A stretch of 18,107 nucleotides of DNA from Coemansia sp. RSA 1804 (lineage: Eukaryota; Kickxellomycota; Kickxellomycetes; Kickxellales; Kickxellaceae), in assembly GCA_027578815.1 (NCBI GenBank), contig JANBTH010000402.1, positions 1 through 18,107 of the forward strand, written 5' to 3'. Shown here piece by piece: positions 1 through 9,500 of this stretch (position 1 is its first letter; every line of letters begins with the position of its first letter). Below the pieces are notes generated by a model that saw nothing but the letters and a program-made list of their open reading frames with translations, had not been told where the DNA came from and did not search any database. Made by a program: the position numbers and the translations under genes.

Positions 1-543
1 GACATGCGTGCTGGTTTTGCATCCAGCATTAATGCTGTCATTTTTCCACTCTCAAGCGAAATCCTTTTTGTTATGTGGGGTGGCGACAACCATGCAGGGG
101 ACCGTGGTATTGCAAAGTATCCACAGGGAGACATTCCACACATCTTTTGTACCTGCTTCCCATGTATTTATGTTCTGAGAAGGAGCTGGGTCTGAAACGT
201 GCAATGACGCTGTGCTTCTTCAAAGCGGCCGATGCCATTTGCTATCCTTGTCGCAAGCAATTCACACGAGGAGCACAGGTCTTTATTGGTCTGGATATGG
301 TACTGGTGTTTCTAATGGCGCTGGAGTACAGAGCAAAGAATCAACAATGCGCAAATGGAGGTGAGTGCACTCCAGTTGATTGTGGATTACAGGAAAACGG
401 CAAAAGAAGAGTCAATGGGAGGCTGCTGCTGTTAATGGACGGCGGAACGCACAATTGTCAAGATAAAGCACATGGCCTTTAGGGGGTGTAGTGTTTCTGC
501 CGCGCGTATAATCGCTAGATGTCTCCATGCTACATTGAACATT

Positions 544-581
544 AGGCTAGCTCGCTCACTGGCTGGTTGGCTAGCTGGTTA

Positions 582-613
<32 letters not shown>
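544..613. repeat. Imperfect GGCT/CTGG tetranucleotide repeat
   Basis: About 70 nt are built almost entirely from GGCTGGCT-type units, with variants GGTT, GGCTA and GGCC (GGCTGGTTGGCTAGCTGG, then GGCCGGCTGGCTGG twice). It is a decayed tetranucleotide microsatellite. The unit length is not a multiple of three. The Ala-Ser-Arg-Pro-like peptide that appears on the minus strand is a by-product of the repeat and not a protein. Confidence 0.85.
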
Positions 614-730
614 ACAATATGTAATTGCGTGTGTGGCTCTGGGTCTTTGTCCACAGTATGCAAGGACCTGGCCATTATTATCTTTTCCTCGTCCTTTGTC
701 ACTCGCCCCCAGCTGTTTGATGCTGGTTAT

Positions 731-759
731 AGAGTCGAGAGAAAGTGAGAGAGAGAGAG
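731..759. repeat. GA-rich simple repeat
   Basis: A short purine tract, AGAGTCGAGAGAAAG followed by (TGAGAG)AGAGAGAG, forms a GA/CT microsatellite. It lies about 400 nt before the start of the C/T-rich block at 1131. GA repeats are common in promoter regions, but no function can be assigned from sequence. Confidence 0.7.
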
Positions 760-1130
760 CACATTGCATAATCAGCCTTTCGGACGCTCTCCATCCAATT
801 CATGTGCCCGGCGCCATCTCCTGCCACTCTTCTGCTTTGCAACCCTCCCATAGCGCCTTTGTTCCTGCCCAGACTCTTGCACTCTCTCCGAAGCTGTTTG
901 TTCTGCCTTCCCCCCTTTTTTCCCTGTTAGCTTTATGCTGCCCTGTAAGGGTCCATTTGCATTCTCCTCAGATCAGTGCTGGGTTCTTTCGTCTCTATTG
1001 CCCCACAACGCCAGAATACCAGAATAAGACAGCTTTTTGGTGGGCGGAACATACGGCCTCGGCAGTGTCTGAGGTGTTGTGCACATTGCTCTGGCGGCAT
1101 CTTCTGAGCTATCTTCTGCGCTGACAAAAG

Positions 1131-1950
1131 CGCATTCGACTTATTAAGGAGGCGGCGGGCGTTGTGCTTGCTCGTTTCTCCACACCATCCAGCAAACCCC
1201 AGCGATTTTTCTTTACATTTTATATTCTTTCATCCGCTACCTCTCTTCTAAAAAAGCGAGAGCGAAAAAGGCAATCCCTTCTCCACAATCTCTGACTGAG
1301 AGCTTCGCAGCCATCGCGTGCTCATTTCCGTGTTACCGCATAAGCGCAATTTTCATACCTACAACCTGGACCACTCCTTCTCCTAACACTTTTTCTGAAA
1401 TCCTTCAGCTGTGTTCCTCACTCTGTTTTTTTGGCATTTGTCTATTTCTACTGCTACCTTTTTCCTTTTTATTTTGCGACATCAACCTCTATTTCCTGCC
1501 TGTTTCTCTTACTTGCTTACTTGCTTGCCCAGCGTCTTCTTCGTATACCATTCATTGCTCGCTAAACCACAACTGTACTTTTATTGTTATATTTAGTAGA
1601 AGCCGCTGTTGTTTCTAGCGGCCACTGGTCTCTTCGTACTCGGGCCTTTCTCGCGTGGTTTTCTTTCCATTTACACCTACTCTTACATTCGCACCAAATT
1701 CGGTGTTTATCTTTTTCTTTTGCATTATACGCTTTGTTCTCTCTCTACCCTCAGAAACTGCAGTACAAAGACATAGCGGATTGTTTCTCTTTTCCCTTGC
1801 AGCTTGTGCCATTGCTCCAACGCCCCCAGCTTCCGCACCGAACACCCGTCGCACAGGCATCTGCTATCTACACACTTTATTCCCCCCCCCGTTTTGAGCC
1901 TTTGTTGAGCAGCATACAAGAAGCCCAAACAAGGCAACAGCAAAGAAAAG
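1131..1950 (+). promoter_or_regulatory. C/T-rich promoter or leader-like block
   Basis: About 800 nt show a strong excess of C and T on the plus strand, with many TTTCTT, CTCTCT and CCTTCT runs and a run of ten C near 1887. Such tracts are typical around fungal transcription start sites and in long 5' leaders. The block ends in an A-rich stretch, AGCAAAGAAAAG, followed at once by GTAAGC (1951-1956), a good 5' splice-site match. One reading is a distal promoter plus a non-coding first exon whose next exon lies further downstream, possibly for the CSL gene. No TATA box or start site can be fixed, so this is inference. Confidence 0.3.
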
Positions 1951-2052
1951 GTAAGCAACAATTCTCCATGGCAAACCCCTCTAACCCCTTTTCACACCTC
2001 TGCGGTTATTCTGCGCTCAATGCCGCAGGACGCGCATGCTTGTCACTCCATT

Positions 2053-2295
2053 GGAACATGATAACCTTGCGACAGTTGAAAGGGGATGCCATTTTCTGGG
2101 GGTCGGCAGTTGAGTACCGATCATGCATGGCTGTCTGATCCAAGACATCCAGAGAACGGTGGATCACAGACAAAGGTGCTTGGATGTTCCAGATCAGACA
2201 GCCACACATGGTCGTGACAAAACTGTCGACTCCCCCCCAGTAAATAGCATCTTTTTCTCCACTTTTTGCATGTCGCAACCCTGTAACCCTGTTCC
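2053..2295. repeat. Decayed long inverted repeat (foldback or MITE-like)
   Basis: The left arm (2053-2151) matches the reverse complement of the right arm (2181-2295) in a series of colinear blocks around a 29-nt centre. GGAACA at 2053 pairs with TGTTCC-like sequence ending at 2295. TTGCGACA (2067-2074) pairs with 2271-2278. GATGC (2085-2089) pairs with 2247-2251, and CTGGGGG (2096-2102) with 2234-2240. CGGCAGTT (2104-2111) matches 2221-2228 at 7 of 8 bases. TGGCTGTCTGATC (2128-2140) is an exact 13-nt match to 2192-2204, and ACATCCA (2145-2151) pairs with 2181-2187. The order and spacing are kept with small indels, so this is one decayed palindromic element. No coding capacity or clear target-site duplication is visible. 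It may be a MITE, a foldback transposon or an inverted duplication, and a transcript would form a long hairpin. Confidence 0.75.
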
Positions 2296-4747
2296 TCACA
2301 AGAGCAAGGTGAAGCTACTGGTTTCCAAATGATGCTTCTTGGAACAAGCCTCATGTGCTTGCTCCATCCCGATGCAAAATGGGATTGTTGATGTCGCCTT
2401 TCCTTTCCTTTCTTACTGCCCGCCGTCGTGTCCATATGTTGGAACGCCGCGCAAGACGAAAGGGGGAGTACTGACAAGCAATAGCAACCCCCGAACAGAC
2501 GACATAGTTAAAATGACAAACAGCCGAGAGTGCTCGGCACAAAGCCACCATATTGCGCTTGTGCTCTGCCAGAATGGCCCAATGTTTTCTCTTTTCTGCG
2601 GATGTGTATGGCGTTTGCAGCTGCAGCAATAACCCCACCCGCTTGTTTGCCACCTGCGAGAGATAAAAGACGATATGTTGCTGCACGTGCCGGCAAGCTC
2701 ATTGTATGGCAGTGCCCAGGCTTTCCTTTTTTTTGCAGCCAAAACACTCGCTTTGATGTCTGTACATACGCCTGCTCTGTCGGAACTTGATATTCTGCTC
2801 GTTTAGAGCTATGAAAGACGTGCCTCGCCATGCCCTTTTTTCTGTAGCTTGCCACAGTTCCTGCAGGGCCAGCAACAGCAATTGTTGCAGGGCCAGAATG
2901 TCGATGGAATGCAAAGGGCGGAACTAGATTGTGTCAGATTGTGTTCTGAATTTGATGGTTGATACTCCCCATTTCACTTGAACAGAAAGTGGCACGTCGG
3001 TTCTATTTGCCGCTTTCATGATGCTCTGGGATGCTGCGTAAATAACAAAAACGCCCTTGTTTTCCTTTCTTTCTTCCTTTCTGGAGCTGTCCCAGGAGGC
3101 TTTGAGCTGACCCCTGCGCCATCTCTCGATATCAGGCCGCCATCCTCTTGTTGTTCTGCACTATATCTGGAGTGAGCAAAAAATGAATGTTATTATTCTG
3201 TCTCCCCACTTGACCAATTTTTTGAATACAGACCAGACAGTTGCTATTTTATAGCTTTTGCCCGTCTATAGCAATCACCCAACAAAACAGGACGGCTCAA
3301 TAATTATGTCACAATCTGGCTGCTCATGGAGGTGAAAGGCGTAAATATCATCCATATCGGGGTATATATAGCCTCATGTCTGTTCTATGCGTCAATGCAC
3401 AGACGTTGGATCTAAAGCGTAATACTGCTGCCTCTTTTTCTTTCTTCCGTTTTTGTTGTTTATTGCTTTCCAAGCGCATACTGTACATGTATAATTGTCT
3501 GTTATATCCACCATTACTTGTTATTAACAGCACATTACAATCTTATAATTTCCTTGTCTTTATTCACAAACGGTGCTTACACTAGATACCTCTGCACTTG
3601 CCGTGTACGTTTGCGCTGCGTTTTTGATTAGCCTGTAGAGCTCAACATACTTTCAGCCCGGTCTTGGAGAGAAAAAAGCCCTTTTGTGGTTTACCTGACA
3701 GATCAGGTCTAGCTGGCACATAGTTTGCTATTTTTGCTGCAGATCCAAAAGAAGATTGCAAGGTAAGAGCGATACACTGCGATGTGTTGATTCTTTATAC
3801 ATGCATGGGCATATCAGAAGAGCACCGAGTAGCTGTGGTATCTTTTGTGACATCACTTTCTTTTATTCCGGCACATGAGCCAAGCAAACACATCATATAC
3901 CAGTAAAAAACCAATTGGGTTTGCGCTAGGCCTGGCCTGCAGTATGCGCACGTATATATAGCCTACTCACTTCCTTTGCTGGCTTAATGTGCGTCTATGT
4001 GTAGTATAGCTGAGACAAGGGCATAATTTTTTTGGTTTTGTTCTGGCAGTGGTTTGCTGATTTTGCTTCTTGTTTTCTGACCATTCCCTTTCCATCGTCT
4101 CGGCAATGTATAATACGAATGTATTAGTGGAGCACTTGAATTATTCTAATTAGCCTGTATTTACCTTTACCATTGTCAATTTACCAGTAGCAAGTCTTTT
4201 TCGGTTGACCTTGTCCTTTAGCTTGCAATTGATAGGACCCGTTCCATTTTTTTACAAGACCAGATCTCGAGATTGTTAATTAGATTTTAATGTAAGTACG
4301 CTTGGCCAGCACATATTGGGCTTGAAGGATACGTGCATATATTGTCCGCCCTCTTTTCTTTACATTTTCCTGCATCGTTGTCTCTGCTATGCTACAGTTA
4401 AGACAAATTAAAAGCGACAGATGTACACGTGGCAGCATTGTGTGCATACCATCATTGCTGCCATGTTGTTTCTGGCGTGTTTGCTTTGGTTTTAAGCGTG
4501 CGGCTCTGGTTGAGAGCAAACTTAATCTGCTTTGCAATTCCGTAATTTCCTTTGCTGTACGTCTACTGTGCGGAGCTTTTTTCCACCTCATCCGCATTCG
4601 GAAATTTTTGAAGTGTAAAAATCCCGTGGTCATCCTAGCCATCACGTGTTTTGCGCTTTGACCATCTTTCTTTTACGCGGTTTTCTCTCCAGTTCTGGCA
4701 GCTGTGTCTGTCCACAGAAACCTCTTTCTCCCTTTTCATTTTTGCAG
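2296..4747. other. Non-coding or unassigned region with splice-like signals
   Basis: No recognisable protein is encoded on either strand. Overlapping open frames on both strands at 2340-2860 and 4280-4660 have no family features. Items seen include the 11-mer TGCAGGGCCAG twice, about 25 nt apart, near 2862 and 2887. A 13-mer GTATATATAGCCT occurs at 3362-3374 and again at 3952-3964 and contains a TATA-like core. A 20-nt exon-like island at 3743-3762 is framed by TTTTTGCTGCAG and GTAAGAG. The region is T-rich and is best read as intergenic DNA or a long 5' leader intron. Confidence 0.4.
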
Positions 4748-5638
4748 ATGGATCCTGCTTTATCTCCAGCGGTTTCTGTGACCTCCAGTGAGTGCAAACA
4801 TTGAGCGTGGCTTTGAGAGTATGTGTGTATTGGAGACAGAAGATAAATGGATACGAGTGACAAACTCTTTAGGCCAAATTTTTATTCAGAAACACAATAC
4901 CCTGCTTCGTCGATAATATATGCTTTTGCTTTTCTCTGTTTATGCCAGCGCGTCTTGTTTCTGCTTCTCGTACGGGCGGCAACAGGTCTGCTGGTGTGGG
5001 CTGTGCACCTCCTGCCTATTTTGGAGAAGCGCAGGTGCCGATCCTGGCCTTCTGGTTGGCCTGAGGTAGCAGCAGTGTATATTAATGGCTAAACAGATCT
5101 CCGACCATCCATTGCACTTGCTCTAGTGGTGCATGAAACTTAGACACTAGACAGAGGCACAGCCATCCAGTATTTTTCTCATTTCCGCGCAGGTGCTACC
5201 AAAAGGCTTTCTTCTCTGTCTTGGCTCTTGGTTTGGTGTTACACGCATTGGACAGAGCTGGGAGATGTTGACAGCTACCGTAGCAGCATCCGCCCACCAA
5301 GCAGTTTGTATATCCTACTGTTTCTTCTTACCCCCCTCCTTTCTCTCTCTTTCCCTCTGTCGTGCTGCTGCTTTTATCTTGTTCAACAGCAGCATGGATG
5401 CATAATAGTTCATATGTATCTTAGAGAGACACGCAACCTGCATGACAAGCATAGGCACTATGCACAGCCAGACACTCCCATTCTTACTTGCTGGACGAAG
5501 CGTGCAATAAACAAAGATGGCATAAACGGGTGGCGACAGTTGGCAAGAGGCGGTGTGTCCGCCGATATTGATCATCGTTGCTGTTCAGTGTCTGGGGCTG
5601 CCTTGTCCGCTTGCCGTGTTGTAGCACGAGCAGCGTGA
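4748..5638 (+). other. Candidate two-exon ORF, unknown product
   Basis: A long pyrimidine tract ending TTTTTGCAG (to 4747) is followed by an ATG at 4748. The frame runs 13 codons plus one base to a donor-like GTGAGT at 4788. A second island begins at 5193 after TTTCTCATTTCCGCGCAG and stays open to a TGA ending at 5638. Joining 4748-4787 to 5193-5638 keeps the frame (486 nt, 161 residues). The product would have one hydrophobic segment near its middle and Cys/Arg-rich ends. I recognise no family. The ATG lies directly after a possible 3' splice site, so the first island could also be an internal exon of a longer transcript. Codon usage is weak and part of the ORF is plain C/T-rich leader-like sequence, so it may be fortuitous. 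Confidence 0.15.
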
Positions 5639-5639
5639 G

Positions 5640-6593
5640 ACATTCTGCCTTTTCTTTACCGACCAAATTGACATCCCTATCCTTTTTTAGAGCATATTCC
5701 ACAAAAAGACGGCATCTTCCTCTTTTTTGTTGTCTTCTTCTTTACTTCTCTATCCAACTTTCCCACCCTCCTCAGGCCTTGCTGTCTTTACCTTTCTGCT
5801 TCGTCTTGGCCCGCATATAGAACTCAGGACATAATATACATGCCATTTCTGTGTTTACTATCTCGCATCTACTATTTCCTTGTCTTTTCTCTCCTGGATT
5901 AATTACCGCGCAACCGGGTAGCAGAGCACATTATCCCATCCACCCTTACTATCACAATACTCCCCTTGCTACTGCTCCCCGCTAGACACAGTAAAAGGAC
6001 CCTTTTCCCTCTTTGTCTAGCGCCTGACGGCAAACAACAACAACAATAGGGAAACCCTGACTGTAACTACTACCCTATATCTACTGCGTCATTGTTGGGT
6101 ACCAGCACCACAGGCGTCTTCCAAAATTCTTTACTTTTTCTGTTGCAGTCAACATTATCGATCCTTTGCAGAGCAGTCAATATTATCATTATTGGGCTGC
6201 CTCAGTGACTAAAGGCGCCCGCCCTGTTTTTCCTTTCTTGTTTTGGCTTTCTTGCCGCATCATACATCCAGCACTCCGTTTTTACAGTAACAGAGCAGTG
6301 TGGTTACGTCTGGGATCCCTTGAATTTTTATTTTTCTTCTGCTTTTCTGTCCTATGATTTTGTCTTCTGGGACAGTCCCTGTTGTTTTTGAGTCTTTTTC
6401 TCTCCTTTCCTCATACACTCGTTGTTGTTCTTATAATCCAGCCGTGCATTTGTTGTATTTTTCTTTTCTTTTTCTACAATCGACATCATATACCCTGCAC
6501 TGCCTTTTGTTCTTGTAATTCTATATTTCCACTGCGATATCTATCGTACCTGCTAATCGGAGCGCACACAGAAGAGATCCTTGTCATTTTGCT
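5640..6593 (+). promoter_or_regulatory. Proximal upstream region and leader of the CSL gene
   Basis: This is C/T-rich sequence directly upstream of the CSL start codon, with repeated TTTTCTT and CTTCTTC runs typical of fungal promoters and leaders. CTTTTTCTGTTGCAG (ending near 6153) looks like a 3' splice site. TGCTAAT (6551-6557) followed by CACACAG (ending 6571) looks like a branch point plus acceptor, so the leader may be spliced. An in-frame ATG at 6354 opens a 54-codon upstream reading frame that ends at TAA 6516-6518, which could limit translation if it lies in the mRNA. That stop also shows the CSL frame cannot extend further upstream without splicing. Confidence 0.45.
5760..5766 (-). 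promoter_or_regulatory. Candidate CSL-binding site (GTGGGAA)
   Basis: TTCCCAC on the plus strand reads GTGGGAA on the minus strand, the core consensus recognised by CSL factors. It lies about 830 nt upstream of the CSL start codon, so autoregulation is possible. A given 7-mer on either strand is expected about 0.1 times in a stretch of this size, and the local C/T bias raises that. The motif alone is weak evidence. Confidence 0.25.
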
Positions 6594-9500
6594 ATGTGTC
6601 CAGCCCCACTCTATAGTTATTTCGACGCCCAACAGCTGGCTGATTTCATCATGAACAGCGAGTTTCCTGGCTATGATGGCGCAAACACTACCCCGGCGAC
6701 CAGCGACTCCACATTCAGCCATATGCATAACATTGCTGCCGTCCTCACCGGGGTCCCAGAGGACTATGAGAGCTATGATAGTGCGCGCGCACGCAAGCGC
6801 CGGATGACGGTGTCGGATGGGCGCCGGACAGATGCCACCTCTTTTGGGCTTACCCTGCCGGATGCCAGCAGTGGGCTGTTTAGCATGCTCGACCAACAGC
6901 ATGGCAGCAGCTTTGCCAACGGCGCGCAGCCACACAGCTACAGCTCGTCTTCACCTTCAGGAAACATGATGCAAACGGCAGGACTGTCCTCGCTCTCTGC
7001 ACACCCGGGCTTTGGGGATTCGCCCATCGACAGCGAATCTGTGGCAAACATTGGCGCTGACAGCAGCAACAGTTGCGCTGACTCTGCTCAGCATGCCGTG
7101 TCGTTATTTGGCTGCGGCAACACCGCCGAAGGTATTGCGTCCCAGAATGTACTGTACAGCCCTGCAAGCTCTAATAGAGCAGCGAACGGACGGAAGCACC
7201 AGTCGCTGAGCATCTCCGTTGGCCGCGACATCCGCAATGAGTAAGTTGACCCTGTTTACCACCATCCCCCCTCCCCTTTCTCTGCCATTGACGCAATATG
7301 TGCTTTGCCAATGCCAGCGCCCACGAGTGCATCTTTGGGCTGGCGATGACCTGTATTTCTGTGCGTGGTTCTCTTGGTCGGCCTGTCCGTGCGTGGATAG
7401 GTCTGCTGCTCTATTTATCCTCAGAGGTCAATCTGCAGAAGAATAGTGTGCCACATTTTATGCGCGCAGCTCGTTGCTCGTAACTCCCTCATTTTTGCCA
7501 ATTTTACTGCGCTCCACGCTGTTCTTCTCTTTGTGCGGATAGGCAGGCGTTTTTTGCGTTTGCCCTTCTTCTGATCTATTGACGCTGTGTATCCTTCCTC
7601 TTTTGTCGCCTAAACTGACAGAGATTGACACATGTTTCGATTTGCTTTTCTGTTTTCCGCCAAGACAGCAGCGCCTCTTGCTGCGTCTTTTTGCTGGGCG
7701 TGATCTAGCCATGAGATTGCTCATATCGGATCTTTTTTTCTCTGTCCAGCAATGTCTTTTTTTTGCTTGCCCCGCCATTCCGTTTTGCTTCTTTCGGGAT
7801 TCCACTTGTTTGGATGAGCAAATGAGCGCAGTGGAATGCTAGTCGTGTGGACAGGCGGGTTTCTGGGTTGGTTGTCTGCTGCGCTCATAATGATATCGTC
7901 ACGCCTCCAGCCTCTTCGCCCGAGCAGCTGGCTGAGCTGTCTAGCCGTCTGGCCAGACATACGTTTTGATGCTGTCTGTGGCTGCTGAATATAAAGGTCA
8001 GCAGAACACGCCTCTTCCATCTGATTTAGGCCGCTCTTGTTGGCTCTCTTTTATCACTTCGTGCTAGCATCTATCAATCAGGCTCTGATGCTACTTTGCT
8101 GTTCTTGATTGCCCGCCTTTCAGCCATCATGTACTTACTGCACATCGTCTGCTCATGTGATCAATTCCTGCCCACGATATTGCCTTTTCTTTGAAAATCC
8201 TCCTGTCACATCAATCTGCAATTGCATATTCCACTAACCCGGAGAAAAAAGGAGCAAGCATTGGCAGACACGCGCAACTAAACAGCCACTTTTGTCCCCG
8301 GGGGTTTTGCCTTTCGGTTTTGCTCTTTTTCCTAAATTTAGGTTCGGCAGCTCGCAGGAGCCCCAGACCCCAGGCATGTTTTCGCCTTCGTTCATGGATG
8401 CTATGGAAGGCGCTGCAGCTGCAGCCGCAGCCGCGGCAGAGATGTCTTCGCCGCCCATGATCTACAATGTCGCGTCTCCATACACGTCTAATCAGCCGCA
8501 TAACGGTACACACCACCACCATCACCACCACCACAGCTTCTCTGCGTCGGGCTCTGGAACACAGAACCAGGGACCGGACACTGTCGGATTCTTTAGCAAC
8601 GCGGCAAGTGCGGCGATGCTTCGCTCAAACACCGTTGGATCGTCCGCTAGTGGCGGGTTTGGCAGCGCTGAAGATTTTACGTCAGGACTACAGATCAACA
8701 TGAACGCTGCGGCAGTAGCTGCTGCCAGCGCTATTGGCAGCTCGTTTGACAACGGCACAAGCAACGCCGGCTCTGGCTCAGCATTCTCAAAGATTCAGGA
8801 TACCGGGGTCATGTCTCAGCTGTTGTGCAGCAGCGGGAGCATGCCTGGCCAGGCCATTGCCAGCATGGATTTGGCACTGAGCTCAACATTTGCCCCATTT
8901 GCCAGCATTCCGGGGCTGGAACAGTTTTCGCCGAATCCGTGGGATCGCCAGGGCATTTTCTTAAGCCCGAGCGCGGCAATAAGCACCACTGGCGTTGGTT
9001 CTTCGTATGGCATGATGACAGCCGATCCTCTGCTGCTACGTAGCATGAATGGTACCGCAATACTTCAAGACGGCAGCCTCGATCACTCTCAGTTTGCACC
9101 AGCGTATGGCCCAGCAGAAACAACAAGTGCTTTGGCAACGGCGGAGGCACATGGCAACCCCATCACCTCTCCTCTGACAAGCACAAAGGGAAACAAGCCC
9201 CGGAGTCCGTCTACCGTCTCAAAGAAGTCGCGTAAGCGTGCAGCAACGATGGCCAACATCCACTCGCAGAACAGCCAGCAGCTGATGTCTTCGGCACCTC
9301 TTGATCCGGTATGCGCTAGTACTTTTGGCAAAGGCCCGCCATCATCCCACTCAAGAGCGTCGAGTGCAACGGCCGCTTATTCGGGGCCATTTTTTAACAG
9401 CCAGGCTGTGGTGAAGGGGACGGGAAGCAAGGTTATGATGGTGCTGACATCGAAGGTGGCTCAAAAATCGTATGGTACGGAAAAGCGCTTCTTGTGTCCA

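Larger units (their letters stand above)
1..1130. other. Gene-poor region, no supported gene
   Basis: No reading frame here shows a recognisable domain. Several frames stay open for 60 to 135 codons between about 75 and 480, but their translations resemble nothing I know. A donor-like GTGAGT follows an AATGGAG at about 360, and an acceptor-like ATTACAG lies only about 30 nt further on, too close for a normal intron. Two simple-sequence tracts (544-613 and 731-759) are listed separately. The base composition is more even than the T-rich DNA downstream, so a decayed gene or the 3' end of an upstream gene cannot be excluded. Confidence 0.4.

Noticed and set aside
75..482. Open frame of 135 codons near the left end
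   Set aside because: No recognisable domain, other frames are open over the same stretch, and the frame's composition gives no coding signal. It was left as unassigned DNA.
542..769. Minus-strand frame with Ala-Ser-Arg-Pro repeats
   Set aside because: It is the translation of the GGCT-type microsatellite and of the GA tract, not a protein gene.
2006..2477. Overlapping frames on both strands encoding similar peptides
   Set aside because: The similarity is explained by the long inverted repeat at 2053-2295, which reads alike on both strands.
4280..4661. Opposed open frames of 121 and 90 codons
   Set aside because: Neither shows a domain or clear codon bias, and both sit in A/T-rich DNA.
8292..8341. 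N-terminal extension of the long CSL frame upstream of the acceptor
   Set aside because: The first codon here is TTG, not ATG, and the sequence is the T-rich end of an intron.
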